Both the position numbers and the translations under genes were made by a program. A stretch of 36,790 bases of DNA from Psychroflexus aurantiacus (GTDB lineage Bacteria; Bacteroidota; Bacteroidia; Flavobacteriales; Flavobacteriaceae), in NCBI RefSeq assembly GCF_010820555.1, contig NZ_JAAIKD010000009.1:354-37143 (forward strand), in the 5' to 3' direction. This document shows, in pieces, positions 17,292 to 25,252 of the stretch. The notes beneath the pieces are model-generated. The model ran no database searches. It was given only the letters and a program-made list of their open reading frames with translations, and was not told the DNA's origin. Position 1 is the stretch's first letter. Each line of letters begins with the position of its first letter.

Positions 17292-18458
17292 ATGAAGTCT
17301 ATACTGGTAGTGCTGCTGGCGTTGGTGTTTATGCCAAGAGCCTCCTATGCACAGGATGACCGGCGTGTCATTACAACGGGAGTTCCCTTTTTGCTCATTG
17401 CTGCAGATGCCAGGTCTTCCGGAATGGGAGACCAGGGCGTGGCAACCCCTGTGGATGCTTTTTCTCAACAGTGGAATGCTGCAAAATATGCCTTTTCAGA
17501 GTCGAAAACAGGAATCGGTATAGCTTACACACCTTACCTTAGAGAGCTGGTGAATGATGTGAATATCGCCAACCTCACCTACTTCAACAGGTTAAATGAA
17601 AGGAGTGCGTTTGCAGCCAGTATACGGTATTTTGACCTTGGAGAAATCGAGTTAAGACAGACTGCAGATCAGGTTCCCAGCATAGCGAATCCTAATGAAT
17701 TTGCCATTGACTTAAGTTACTCGCTTAGACTAAGTGAGGAATTTTCAATGGCTGTGACCGGGCGTTTTATAAATTCTAATTTGAGGATTCCAACAGGAAT
17801 TGCAGAGGCAGATCCGGCCAGTACTTTTGGAGCTGACATCTCTATGTTCTACAGAAGCGAAGAGAAATTTTATAATGATTTCAACGGGCGCTGGAGGGCC
17901 GGGTTAGCGGTGAGCAATATCGGGCCAAAGTTAAAGTACGATGATGCAGGTCAGGAAAATTTTCTCCCCACCAATTTTAAGGCAGGGGCAGGATTCGATT
18001 TTATTTTTGATGCCGCCAATACCTTAGGCGTACATCTGGAATTTAATAAGCTTCTTGTGCCGACTCCCCCAAGGTTTGATACTGAAAACGGACAATTAAC
18101 CCCTGAAGGTCAGCAGGCTTTCCTGGATTATTCAAGTCAGAATGCCATAGGAGCCATTTTTTCTTCCTGGACAGATGCGCCTGACGGGCTTTCTGAAGAG
18201 CTTAAAGAAATTACCTGGGCTCTTGGAGCAGAATACTGGTTTGAAGATAGTTTTGCCTTGAGGCTGGGGTATTTTAACGAGTCTCAGGACAAAGGCTTCC
18301 GGAAATTTCTAACCATTGGTTCCGGGTTCAAATACTCAGCCATCGACATTGATGTGTCTTACTTATTTTCAACTTCAACCGTACAGAATCCCCTGGAGGG
18401 AACGCTCAGGTTCGGTTTAACGTTTAATATAGGAGATAATACCTATATTGAATATTAA
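17292..18458 (+). CDS. porV: T9SS outer-membrane beta-barrel PorV (LptO)
   Basis: A 388-aa outer-membrane protein of the FadL-like PorV family, which shuttles T9SS cargo from the translocon to PorU. The start at ATG 17292 gives a clean signal peptide (MKSILVVLLALVFMPRASYAQ). An ATG at 17238 lies inside porU and would add 18 polar residues before it, so it is rejected. Family features are FLLIAADARSSGMGDQGVAT at the mature N-terminus, SQQWNAAKYAF, many alternating beta strands, and a C-terminal strand ending GLTFNIGDNTYIEY. Order and spacing with porU match Flavobacteriia. A terminator follows directly, so porU-porV form one unit. Confidence 0.94.
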   Translation: MKSILVVLLALVFMPRASYAQDDRRVITTGVPFLLIAADARSSGMGDQGVATPVDAFSQQWNAAKYAFSESKTGIGIAYTPYLRELVNDVNIANLTYFNRLNERSAFAASIRYFDLGEIELRQTADQVPSIANPNEFAIDLSYSLRLSEEFSMAVTGRFINSNLRIPTGIAEADPASTFGADISMFYRSEEKFYNDFNGRWRAGLAVSNIGPKLKYDDAGQENFLPTNFKAGAGFDFIFDAANTLGVHLEFNKLLVPTPPRFDTENGQLTPEGQQAFLDYSSQNAIGAIFSSWTDAPDGLSEELKEITWALGAEYWFEDSFALRLGYFNESQDKGFRKFLTIGSGFKYSAIDIDVSYLFSTSTVQNPLEGTLRFGLTFNIGDNTYIEY

Positions 18459-18461
18459 CTC

Positions 18462-18469
18462 TATCTTTG
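18462..18469 (+). promoter_or_regulatory. Possible -7 element for cdd, upstream of the porV terminator
   Basis: TATCTTTG is an exact TAnnTTTG match beginning three bases after the porV stop codon, but no TTG stands 17-23 bp upstream. A transcript from here would enter the hairpin at 18482-18514 almost immediately. Confidence 0.35.
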
Positions 18470-18481
18470 TTTTAAACCCTT

Positions 18482-18514
18482 AAAAAAAGTATCAATAGAA
18501 TTGATGCTTTTTTT
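18482..18514 (+). terminator. Intrinsic terminator after porV
   Basis: A-rich left arm, stem ATCAAT/ATTGAT extended through a T-G wobble and G-C pair, 3-nt loop, then seven T. It begins 23 bp after the porV stop codon. Confidence 0.85.
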
Positions 18515-18536
18515 GTCTTGAAGAAGATTGTAAATT

Positions 18537-19019
18537 ATGACAGAAAAGCAAATCAGTGCAAGCATAAAGATTTTTGATTCAGCTTCTGAACTTCCAGAGC
18601 ATATTCAGACCTTGATGAATCAGGCTGTAGAAGCCAGAAACACTGCCTATGCTCCCTATTCCAAATTCAAAGTTGGCGCAGCACTTAGTTTAGAAAATGG
18701 CGAAGTGGTTAGGGGGAGTAACCAGGAAAACGCTTCATATCCATCAGGTCTGTGTGCAGAACGCACCGCGATTTATGCTGCAGGCGCCAATTATCCCAAC
18801 CAGAAAATAAAAGTCTTGGCGATTTCGGCGACTTCAGAAAAACATGATGTGACGGAGCCCATTGCTCCCTGTGGTGCCTGCCGTCAAGCCATTGCAGAAT
18901 ATGAGCAAAAACAGGACGAACCCATTCAAATCTACTTTACAGGAATCAGTGGTAAAGTCATTTGTGTCGAGTCGCTTTTAGATATATTACCCCTGGCATT
19001 CAACAATAAATTTCTTTAG
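18537..19019 (+). CDS. cdd: Cytidine deaminase
   Basis: A 160-aa zinc-dependent cytidine/deoxycytidine deaminase that produces uridine for pyrimidine salvage in the cytoplasm. The zinc-site motifs are CAERTA (Cys 73, catalytic Glu 75) and PCGACRQ (Cys 112, Cys 115). YAPYSKFKVGAAL and NQENASYPSGL form the substrate pocket. Length is slightly above the short tetrameric type (about 130 aa), owing to an N-terminal extension of about 20 residues. It stands between porV and pdhA with a terminator on its left, a conserved position in Flavobacteriia that implies no functional link to the T9SS. Confidence 0.95.
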   Translation: MTEKQISASIKIFDSASELPEHIQTLMNQAVEARNTAYAPYSKFKVGAALSLENGEVVRGSNQENASYPSGLCAERTAIYAAGANYPNQKIKVLAISATSEKHDVTEPIAPCGACRQAIAEYEQKQDEPIQIYFTGISGKVICVESLLDILPLAFNNKFL

Positions 19020-19061
19020 ACTTAATACGCCTAAAGTATTTTCAATTCTTACATAAAGTAT

Positions 19062-19069
19062 TACTTTTG
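19062..19069 (+). promoter_or_regulatory. Candidate -7 element for pdhA-pdhC
   Basis: TACTTTTG matches TAnnTTTG and lies 36 bp before the pdhA ATG. The expected -33 position has TTC rather than TTG. Confidence 0.5.
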
Positions 19070-19105
19070 TAATTCTGTTTTAACGAAGACAAAATATAGC
19101 TGTAC

Positions 19106-20104
19106 ATGAAAAAAATAACAAAAAAGACTTATTTGAAATGGTATGAAGACATGCTGTTTTGGAGAAAGTTTGAGGATAAATTGGCTCAGGTTTATATACA
19201 ACAAAAAGTAAGAGGTTTTTTGCATCTTTATAATGGACAGGAAGCCATTTTAGCTGGTGCTTTACATGTCATGGATCTGAAAAAAGATAAGATGATTACC
19301 GCTTATAGAAACCATGTGCAGCCTATAGGAATGGGTGTGGATCCTAAAAGGGTCATGGCTGAGTTATATGGAAAAAAAACAGGTACTTCTCAAGGTTTGG
19401 GAGGCTCGATGCATATCTTTTCCAAAGAGCACAGGTTCTACGGAGGTCATGGTATCGTTGGAGGTCAGATTCCTTTAGGAGCGGGCTTAGCCTTTGCAGA
19501 TAAGTATTTCAATACCAATGCCGTGACGCTTTGTTTTCTTGGCGATGGTGCAGCAAGACAAGGTTCTTTACACGAGACTTTAAACATGGCTACCAACTGG
19601 AAACTGCCAGTGGTGTTCTGTGTCGAAAACAACGGTTACGCCATGGGAACTTCCGTTAAAAGAACTTCAAGTCACGAAGATATCTGGAGACTTGGCTTAG
19701 GTTATGAGATGCCTTGTGGTCCTGTGGACGCCATGGATCCTACCAAAGTAGCGGAAGCTTTGGATGAAGCTATTACCAGAGCAAGGGCAGGAAAAGGACC
19801 AACCTTCCTAGACCTGAAAACCTACAGATACAGAGGACATTCCATGAGTGATGCTCAAAAATACAGAACGAAAGACGAAGTAGAAGAATATCAAAAAATA
19901 GATCCAATATCCAAAATTAAACAGATTTTGCTGGATAAGGAATATGCAACAAAAGAGGATATTAAGAAGATTGATAAGCGGGTAAAAGACAAAGTCAGCG
20001 AGTGTGAAAAATTTGCGGACGAGTCAGATTTCCCAGACAAAAACGTCATGTATGACGTCGTATACGAGCAAGAAGATTATCCTTTCATTTCTCACAAATT
20101 ATAA
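19106..20104 (+). CDS. pdhA: Pyruvate dehydrogenase E1 component, alpha subunit
   Basis: A 332-aa thiamine-diphosphate subunit of the alpha2beta2 E1 enzyme, which decarboxylates pyruvate and transfers the acetyl group to lipoyl-E2. The cofactor motif is GDGAARQGSLHE (from residue 146) ending in NNGYAMGTS (from 175). GFLHLYNGQEAI near the N-terminus, TAYRNH, and the loop YRYRGHSMSDAQKYR with its phosphorylatable-type serine region are typical. The E2 gene starts four bases after its stop. The beta subunit gene is not next to it and not in the window, so E1-beta must be encoded elsewhere; that separation is usual in Bacteroidota. Confidence 0.95.
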   Translation: MKKITKKTYLKWYEDMLFWRKFEDKLAQVYIQQKVRGFLHLYNGQEAILAGALHVMDLKKDKMITAYRNHVQPIGMGVDPKRVMAELYGKKTGTSQGLGGSMHIFSKEHRFYGGHGIVGGQIPLGAGLAFADKYFNTNAVTLCFLGDGAARQGSLHETLNMATNWKLPVVFCVENNGYAMGTSVKRTSSHEDIWRLGLGYEMPCGPVDAMDPTKVAEALDEAITRARAGKGPTFLDLKTYRYRGHSMSDAQKYRTKDEVEEYQKIDPISKIKQILLDKEYATKEDIKKIDKRVKDKVSECEKFADESDFPDKNVMYDVVYEQEDYPFISHKL

Positions 20105-20108
20105 GTAG

Positions 20109-21827
20109 ATGGCTGAAGTAGTAAACATGCCCAGATTAAGTGACACCATGGAAGAAGGTGTTGTGGCAAAATGGTTAAAGCAAAAAGGAGATAAAGTAGA
20201 AGAAGGAGACATTTTAGCTGAAATCGAAACCGATAAAGCGACGATGGAATTTGAATCCTTTCACGACGGTGTGCTTCTGTATATTGGAGTTGAAGAGGGA
20301 GAAGGGGCTCCGGTTGACTCGCTTCTGGCCATTATTGGAGAAGAGGGTGAAGACATTGATGACCTCATAAAAAATGCTGAAGGCGATAATGCCTCGGAAG
20401 AAGACTCTGAAAAGTCTGATGATAAAACTTCTGAATCCAAAGAGGAGAAGTCCGCATCAAAGGATTCCTCTGAAGAGGATCAAGGCGGAGATGGTGCTGA
20501 TATGCCTGAGGGCGTTGAGGTTGTTACCATGCCACGCTTAAGTGATACCATGGAAGAAGGTACAGTGGCTACCTGGTTAAAATCTGTTGGAGATGATGTG
20601 GAAGAAGGAGACATCCTGGCTGAAATCGAAACCGATAAAGCGACTATGGAATTCGAATCTTTTTACACCGGAAAATTGCTGCACATCGGTATTGATGAAG
20701 GCGAATCTGCTCCTGTAGATGAGGTTTTAGCGATTATTGGTCCTGAAGGCACCGATGTAGATCAGGTTTTAAAATCTTTAAAATCGGATGGAAAATCTTC
20801 ATCTGATTCTAAAAAAGGGTCCAAAGACACTAAGTCTGAAGCATCCAAATCAGAAGATAAGTCTTCTTCATCCAGTGCAGAAGATAGCTCTGGCGATAAA
20901 GATGCGGATAACACAGACGATGAAGGAAGAATACTGGCTTCACCTTTAGCTAAAAAAATAGCGGAAGACAAAGGCATAGATTTAAGAAAAGTAAAAGGCT
21001 CTGGAGACCAGGGTAGAATCGTGAAAAAAGATGTGGAAGACTTCACGCCTTCTGCTGAAAGCACCAAGAAAGAAACGCCTCAGGCCGAACAACTAAAACA
21101 ACAGGAAACAGCGCCAGCCGCAAAAGTGTATACTCCGGCAGGAGAAGAATCTTTTGAGGAAGTGAAGAATTCTCAAATGAGAAAAACCATCGCTAAGCGT
21201 TTGTTAGAATCTAAGAACTCCGCGCCGCATTATTACCTCAATATCGAAGTGGATATGGAGAATGCGATGGCCTCTAGATCCCATATCAACGAGATGCCAG
21301 ATGTGAAAGTTTCTTTTAACGATCTTGTTATCAAAGCCTCTGCGATGGCTCTAAGGAAACATCCGCAGGTCAATTCTTCCTGGGATGGTGAAACGACAAG
21401 GCTTGCCAAGCACATTCATGTAGGCGTTGCTGTTGCTGTAGAGGAAGGACTTTTGGTTCCTGTTTTAGAATTTGCAGACCAGCAAAGCTTAACTCAGATC
21501 GGTGGCAACGTGAAAAATTTAGCTGCAAAAGCTAAAAACAAAAAGCTGCAACCCAACGAGATGGAAGGCAGTACATTCACAGTCTCAAATCTTGGAATGT
21601 TTGGAATTACTGAGTTCACGAGCATTATCAACCAGCCCAATTCAGCTATCCTTTCCGTAGGAACGATTGTTGAAAAGCCTGTGGTTAAAAAAGGTGAAAT
21701 TGTTGTAGGACATACCATGACACTTACGCTGGCATGCGATCACAGAACTGTGGATGGGGCTACGGGTGCTAAGTTTCTTCAAACTTTAAAAACCTATCTG
21801 GAGAATCCAGTGACCATGTTAGCTTAG
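20109..21827 (+). CDS. pdhC: Dihydrolipoamide acetyltransferase, E2 of pyruvate dehydrogenase
   Basis: A 572-aa E2 with two lipoyl domains, each carrying IETDKATMEFES (lipoyl Lys 43 and about Lys 177), joined by acidic Ser/Glu/Asp/Lys-rich linkers. A peripheral subunit-binding domain (about 275-312, SPLAKKIAEDKGIDLRKVKG) and the catalytic acetyltransferase domain (about 345-572) follow, with the active-site motif DHRTVDGATG (His 545, Asp 549). It forms the core of the complex and makes acetyl-CoA. The two lipoyl domains share an exact 26-bp stretch (20217-20242 and 20619-20644), a result of internal duplication. It is translated right behind pdhA and ends at a strong terminator. Low-complexity linkers are normal in E2. 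Confidence 0.95.
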   Translation: MAEVVNMPRLSDTMEEGVVAKWLKQKGDKVEEGDILAEIETDKATMEFESFHDGVLLYIGVEEGEGAPVDSLLAIIGEEGEDIDDLIKNAEGDNASEEDSEKSDDKTSESKEEKSASKDSSEEDQGGDGADMPEGVEVVTMPRLSDTMEEGTVATWLKSVGDDVEEGDILAEIETDKATMEFESFYTGKLLHIGIDEGESAPVDEVLAIIGPEGTDVDQVLKSLKSDGKSSSDSKKGSKDTKSEASKSEDKSSSSSAEDSSGDKDADNTDDEGRILASPLAKKIAEDKGIDLRKVKGSGDQGRIVKKDVEDFTPSAESTKKETPQAEQLKQQETAPAAKVYTPAGEESFEEVKNSQMRKTIAKRLLESKNSAPHYYLNIEVDMENAMASRSHINEMPDVKVSFNDLVIKASAMALRKHPQVNSSWDGETTRLAKHIHVGVAVAVEEGLLVPVLEFADQQSLTQIGGNVKNLAAKAKNKKLQPNEMEGSTFTVSNLGMFGITEFTSIINQPNSAILSVGTIVEKPVVKKGEIVVGHTMTLTLACDHRTVDGATGAKFLQTLKTYLENPVTMLA

Positions 21828-21850
21828 TCGCTGATATATTGAAACAACCT

Positions 21851-21893
21851 ACTGCCTTTTCAGACTTTTAATAGGTCTTTAAAGGCAGTTTTT
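21851..21893 (+). terminator. Intrinsic terminator after pdhC
   Basis: The outer stem ACTGCCTTT (21851-21859) pairs with AAAGGCAGT (21881-21889). An inner stem AGAC/GTCT closes the loop, and a T-run follows. It lies 24 bp after the pdhC stop and 14 bp before the next ATG. Confidence 0.85.
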
Positions 21894-21906
21894 ATATATT
21901 CACTTT

Positions 21907-22875
21907 ATGAAAAAAATCATTATCACCCTTTGCATAGGTTCACTTTTAGCCTTCTCTTGTAAAAATTCAACGCAAGATGAGAAAAAAGAAAATTTAGAAG
22001 AAACAGATAAAATCGAGTTCGAATATACTGCAGAATCAGCTCTCAAAGAGATAACTTCAGATGAGTTTATGGGAAGGAACACAGGTTCAGACGGTATTGA
22101 AGAAGCTGCATTTTATATTGAAAATTCCTTTCAGGAATTTGGTGTGAAGCCCTACTTTGAAACCTACAAAGATTCTTTCAAACTGAAAGAAATAGATGGC
22201 TATAATGTCGTAGGCGTTTTGAAAGCTAAAGAATCTACTGATTTGAGACCACTTATCATAGGTGCTCATTATGACCACATCGGAATTATTGAAGCTGTAG
22301 ATAACGACAGCATTGCCAATGGAGCCAATGATAATGCAACAGGAACCGTAGCTGTTCTGGAACTCGCCAGATTTTTATCCAGTCAGGAACTGAAACGCGA
22401 TGTTATTTTTGCCCTCTTTTCTGCCGAGGAAAAAGGCCTGGTTGGCGCAAGGCATCTGGCTACTAAAATGAAAGCCCGGGACAAGCAACCTTATCTTGTA
22501 TTTAATATTGAAATGCTGGGTGCTCCAATGAAGGATAAGCCCTATCGAGCTTATGTCACTGGTTATGAAATGTCAAATCTTGCTGAGGTGTTCAATGGTT
22601 TTTATGAAGGCCAGGATGCATTCTTAGGGTTTTTACCTCAGGCTGCTGAGTACAATCTCTTTAAAAGAAGTGATAATTATCCGTTTTATGAGGTTTTCAA
22701 CATACCGGCTCATACCATCAGTTCTTTCGATTTTACCAACTATGAGTATTATCATCATGTCAATGACGAGTTTGAAGAGCTTGATGTAAATGCCTTTTTA
22801 AAATTAGTCGACGACTTAAAGCCCGGAGTATTGCAATTAATCAATTCCACAGAAACCCCCGTAAACCTTAATTAA
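21907..22875 (+). CDS. M28 family zinc aminopeptidase lipoprotein
   Basis: A 322-aa exported metallopeptidase. The signal peptide ends in lipobox LLAFSC (Cys 18), followed by an acidic Lys/Glu linker, so it should be lipid-anchored in the envelope. M28 ligands are His 121 (IIGAHYDHIG), Asp 142 (GANDNATG), the Glu pair at 174-175 (FSAEEKGLVG), Glu 202 (FNIEMLG) and the His in YYHHVNDE (283-284). It would remove N-terminal residues from peptides in the periplasm. Its TAA overlaps the next ATG by one base (TAATG), making it the first gene of a tightly coupled five-gene run. Substrate preference cannot be told. Confidence 0.92.
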   Translation: MKKIIITLCIGSLLAFSCKNSTQDEKKENLEETDKIEFEYTAESALKEITSDEFMGRNTGSDGIEEAAFYIENSFQEFGVKPYFETYKDSFKLKEIDGYNVVGVLKAKESTDLRPLIIGAHYDHIGIIEAVDNDSIANGANDNATGTVAVLELARFLSSQELKRDVIFALFSAEEKGLVGARHLATKMKARDKQPYLVFNIEMLGAPMKDKPYRAYVTGYEMSNLAEVFNGFYEGQDAFLGFLPQAAEYNLFKRSDNYPFYEVFNIPAHTISSFDFTNYEYYHHVNDEFEELDVNAFLKLVDDLKPGVLQLINSTETPVNLN

Positions 22876-23558
22876 TGTCAAAAACCATAGTCATCACAGG
22901 AACCAGCCGAGGCATTGGCTTTGAACTTGTCAAGCTTTTTGCTGCTGAAGGCCATACTATATTTGCCCTGTCCAGAAACGATAAGCCTGTAAGCGCACTG
23001 AATCTTGAAAACGTTTTTTCATATTCCTGCGATCTCAGCGATTCTTCTCAGGTTTCTGAAGTGGCTGAAAAGATAAAATCTCGGGTCAGCTCTGTGGACA
23101 TTTTGATTAATAATGCAGGTCAGTTTTTAAAGCAGGACTTTAAAGATACCAGACTGGAAGATGTGAGAAGCGTTTACGAAACCAACGTGTTTTCTGTTTT
23201 CGATTTGACACATCAGCTGCTTCCGGCGATGAAGGATTCTACACATGTGGTTACCATTAGCAGTATGGGTGGTGTTCAGGGAAGCATGAAGTTCCCCGGA
23301 CTAGCGGCTTACAGTTCAAGCAAGGCTGCGGTCATCACCTTAACTGAATTACTTGCAGAAGAGTATAAAGTCAACGGACCTTCTTTTAATGTCCTGGCTC
23401 TGGGAGCAGTTCAAACGGAAATGCTCGAGGAAGCCTTTCCTGGATTGCAGGCTCCAAACTCTGCTTTGGAGATGGCGGAATACATCAAAGGTTTTTCAGA
23501 AAATGGTCAGCGATATTACAACGGGAAATTATTACAAGTGTCCAGTTCTACGCCTTAA
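22875..23558 (+). CDS. Short-chain dehydrogenase/reductase
   Basis: A 227-aa classical SDR with a Rossmann fold: TGTSRGIG (9-15 region) binds NAD(P), NNAG (79-82) is the structural motif, and the catalytic residues are Ser in TISSMGG (about 129-130), Tyr 146 and Lys 150 (YSSSK). Arg 34 (LSRN) just after the second strand suggests NADP(H) preference. Length is a little under the usual 240-250 aa. The start codon overlaps the stop of the M28 gene. The substrate is unknown and the genomic position does not reveal it. Confidence 0.92.
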   Translation: MSKTIVITGTSRGIGFELVKLFAAEGHTIFALSRNDKPVSALNLENVFSYSCDLSDSSQVSEVAEKIKSRVSSVDILINNAGQFLKQDFKDTRLEDVRSVYETNVFSVFDLTHQLLPAMKDSTHVVTISSMGGVQGSMKFPGLAAYSSSKAAVITLTELLAEEYKVNGPSFNVLALGAVQTEMLEEAFPGLQAPNSALEMAEYIKGFSENGQRYYNGKLLQVSSSTP

Positions 23559-23564
23559 AATGGA

Positions 23565-24161
23565 ATGAAAGAAACCCTTCAAAAATATTTGCCAGAGCGT
23601 TCGGTTGTTCCTGTCATGGGGATGATAAAAGCCTATCAAATTCAATTGAAGATTGTAAGTCAAAGGCAAAGTAAGCATGGGGATTACAGACTTAAGCCTG
23701 ATGGTTTTCATCAGATTACAGTCAATTCCAATTTAAATAAATACCGTTTTTTAATGACGACGGTTCATGAGGTGGCTCATTTGATAGCTTTCAAGACCTA
23801 TGGATTCTCGATTTTGCCTCACGGACCTGAATGGAAACATACCTTTCAAAAATTGATGCTCCCTTTTTTGAATCCGGAAATATTTCCAAATGATCTCTTG
23901 CCGGAGCTGGCAAGACACTTTAAAAATCCCACGGCGAGTACCGATACAGACGCCAGGCTTGCGGTGGCCATTAAGCAGTATGACAAGCCTAATGATAAAA
24001 ATTTTATATTTGAACTGCCCTTCGGAAGTGTGTTCCAAATTCCTAATGGAAGGAAATTTAAAAAGGGGAGAAGGATTCGGAAACGATACGAATGCCAGGA
24101 AATTGATTCTGGAAAACTATATGTATTTCAGCCCAATGCTGAAGTTTTTCTTTTAAAATAA
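23565..24161 (+). CDS. SprT-like zinc metalloprotease-domain protein
   Basis: A 198-aa cytoplasmic protein with the zinc-site motif HEVAH (68-72) preceded by LMTTV, and a third ligand His 86 in LPHGPEWKHTF, the SprT/SPRTN arrangement. SprT-like proteins in eukaryotes degrade DNA-crosslinked proteins; in bacteria the role is largely undefined. The C-terminal part (about 130-198) contains KFKKGRRIRKRYECQEIDSG, which sits where related proteins carry a zinc-ribbon or wing, but only one Cys is present, so no complete zinc ribbon is formed. It lies six bases after the SDR stop and five bases before the manC-like gene. Confidence 0.85.
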   Translation: MKETLQKYLPERSVVPVMGMIKAYQIQLKIVSQRQSKHGDYRLKPDGFHQITVNSNLNKYRFLMTTVHEVAHLIAFKTYGFSILPHGPEWKHTFQKLMLPFLNPEIFPNDLLPELARHFKNPTASTDTDARLAVAIKQYDKPNDKNFIFELPFGSVFQIPNGRKFKKGRRIRKRYECQEIDSGKLYVFQPNAEVFLLK

Positions 24162-24166
24162 TAAGG

Positions 24167-25249
24167 ATGAGTAAAAAAGATAATTATGCTGTTATCATGG
24201 CTGGAGGTGTGGGGTCCAGGTTTTGGCCCGTGAGTAAAACCTCCAATCCTAAGCAGTTTCATGACATGTTGGGAACAGGTAAATCCCTGCTTCAACATAC
24301 CTTTTTAAGGCTGGCAAAACTGGTCCCGGCCCGTCAAATTTTGATCCTAACCAATTCAGAATATGTGGACCTTGTGAACCAGCAGTTGCCGGATATCGAC
24401 AACAGCCAGGTGATTGCAGAACCCGCGATGAGAAATACGGCTCCCTGTATTTTACTGTCAGCTCTTAAAATCAACAAAGAAAACCCCGAAGCCCGAATGA
24501 TTGTGGCACCAAGTGACCACTGGATAGAGGATGAAGCGGCTTTTGCGAAAGATGTCCACCTGGCTTTCGAGGCCTGTTCCCAACAGGATCTTTTGATGAC
24601 TTTAGGCATAAAACCTACTTTTCCAAATACGGGTTACGGTTACATCAAATACAGAAAAGAGGATAGCGAAGTGGTTAAAAGAGTTGAAAAATTTACGGAA
24701 AAGCCTGATTATCCTACGGCTCAATCCTTCTTAAAAGCAGGGAATTACCTTTGGAATGCAGGAATCTTTATTTGGAAAACCTCTTTTATAATAGATCAGT
24801 ATCAGCAGTTTCTTCCAGGTATGTTTTCAGTCTTTGAAAAGTCCTGGTCCAAATTGAATACAAAAGAAGAGGACAGCTTTTTAGAAAAGCATTATCCTCA
24901 GTTTGAAAATATTTCCATCGATTATGGTATCCTGGAAAAAGCAAAGCAGGTTGGGGTGATTGAAGCCAGTTTCGACTGGAGCGATTTAGGAACCTGGGGT
25001 TCACTTCATAATCAGCTCCCTAAGGATGAAAACGAGAATGTAAGTATAAACGCGCAATCTGTTTTTATAGATTCAACCAATACCATTTTACGAACGTCTA
25101 AAGGTAAAATAGCAATTATCAAAGGTCTCCACGATTATATCGTGGTGGAGAGCGATGAAAGTCTCGTGATTTTACCCAAAACGGATGAACAGGAAATCAA
25201 AACAATACGTAACTTGGTTATGGATAAATTTGGAAAAAACCACGGCTAA
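24167..25249 (+). CDS. manC: Mannose-1-phosphate guanylyltransferase
   Basis: A 360-aa nucleotidyltransferase that makes GDP-mannose from mannose 1-phosphate and GTP, feeding polysaccharide and glycan synthesis. The pyrophosphorylase signature is MAGGVGSRFWPVSKTSNPKQF (11-31), followed by EPAMRNTAPCILL, VAPSDHWI, NTGYGYIKY, EKFTEKPD, YLWNAGIFIWK and the C-terminal FDWSDLGTWGSL. It lacks the isomerase domain of bifunctional ManC/AlgA enzymes and so is monofunctional. It lies within the tight plus-strand run between SprT-like and DUF389 genes, not in a polysaccharide cluster. Confidence 0.93.
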   Translation: MSKKDNYAVIMAGGVGSRFWPVSKTSNPKQFHDMLGTGKSLLQHTFLRLAKLVPARQILILTNSEYVDLVNQQLPDIDNSQVIAEPAMRNTAPCILLSALKINKENPEARMIVAPSDHWIEDEAAFAKDVHLAFEACSQQDLLMTLGIKPTFPNTGYGYIKYRKEDSEVVKRVEKFTEKPDYPTAQSFLKAGNYLWNAGIFIWKTSFIIDQYQQFLPGMFSVFEKSWSKLNTKEEDSFLEKHYPQFENISIDYGILEKAKQVGVIEASFDWSDLGTWGSLHNQLPKDENENVSINAQSVFIDSTNTILRTSKGKIAIIKGLHDYIVVESDESLVILPKTDEQEIKTIRNLVMDKFGKNHG

Positions 25250-25252
25250 CTC

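Noticed and set aside
19106-21827. Missing pdhB as a sign of a broken operon
   Set aside because: Separate location of the E1-beta gene is common in Bacteroidota, and both genes present are intact.
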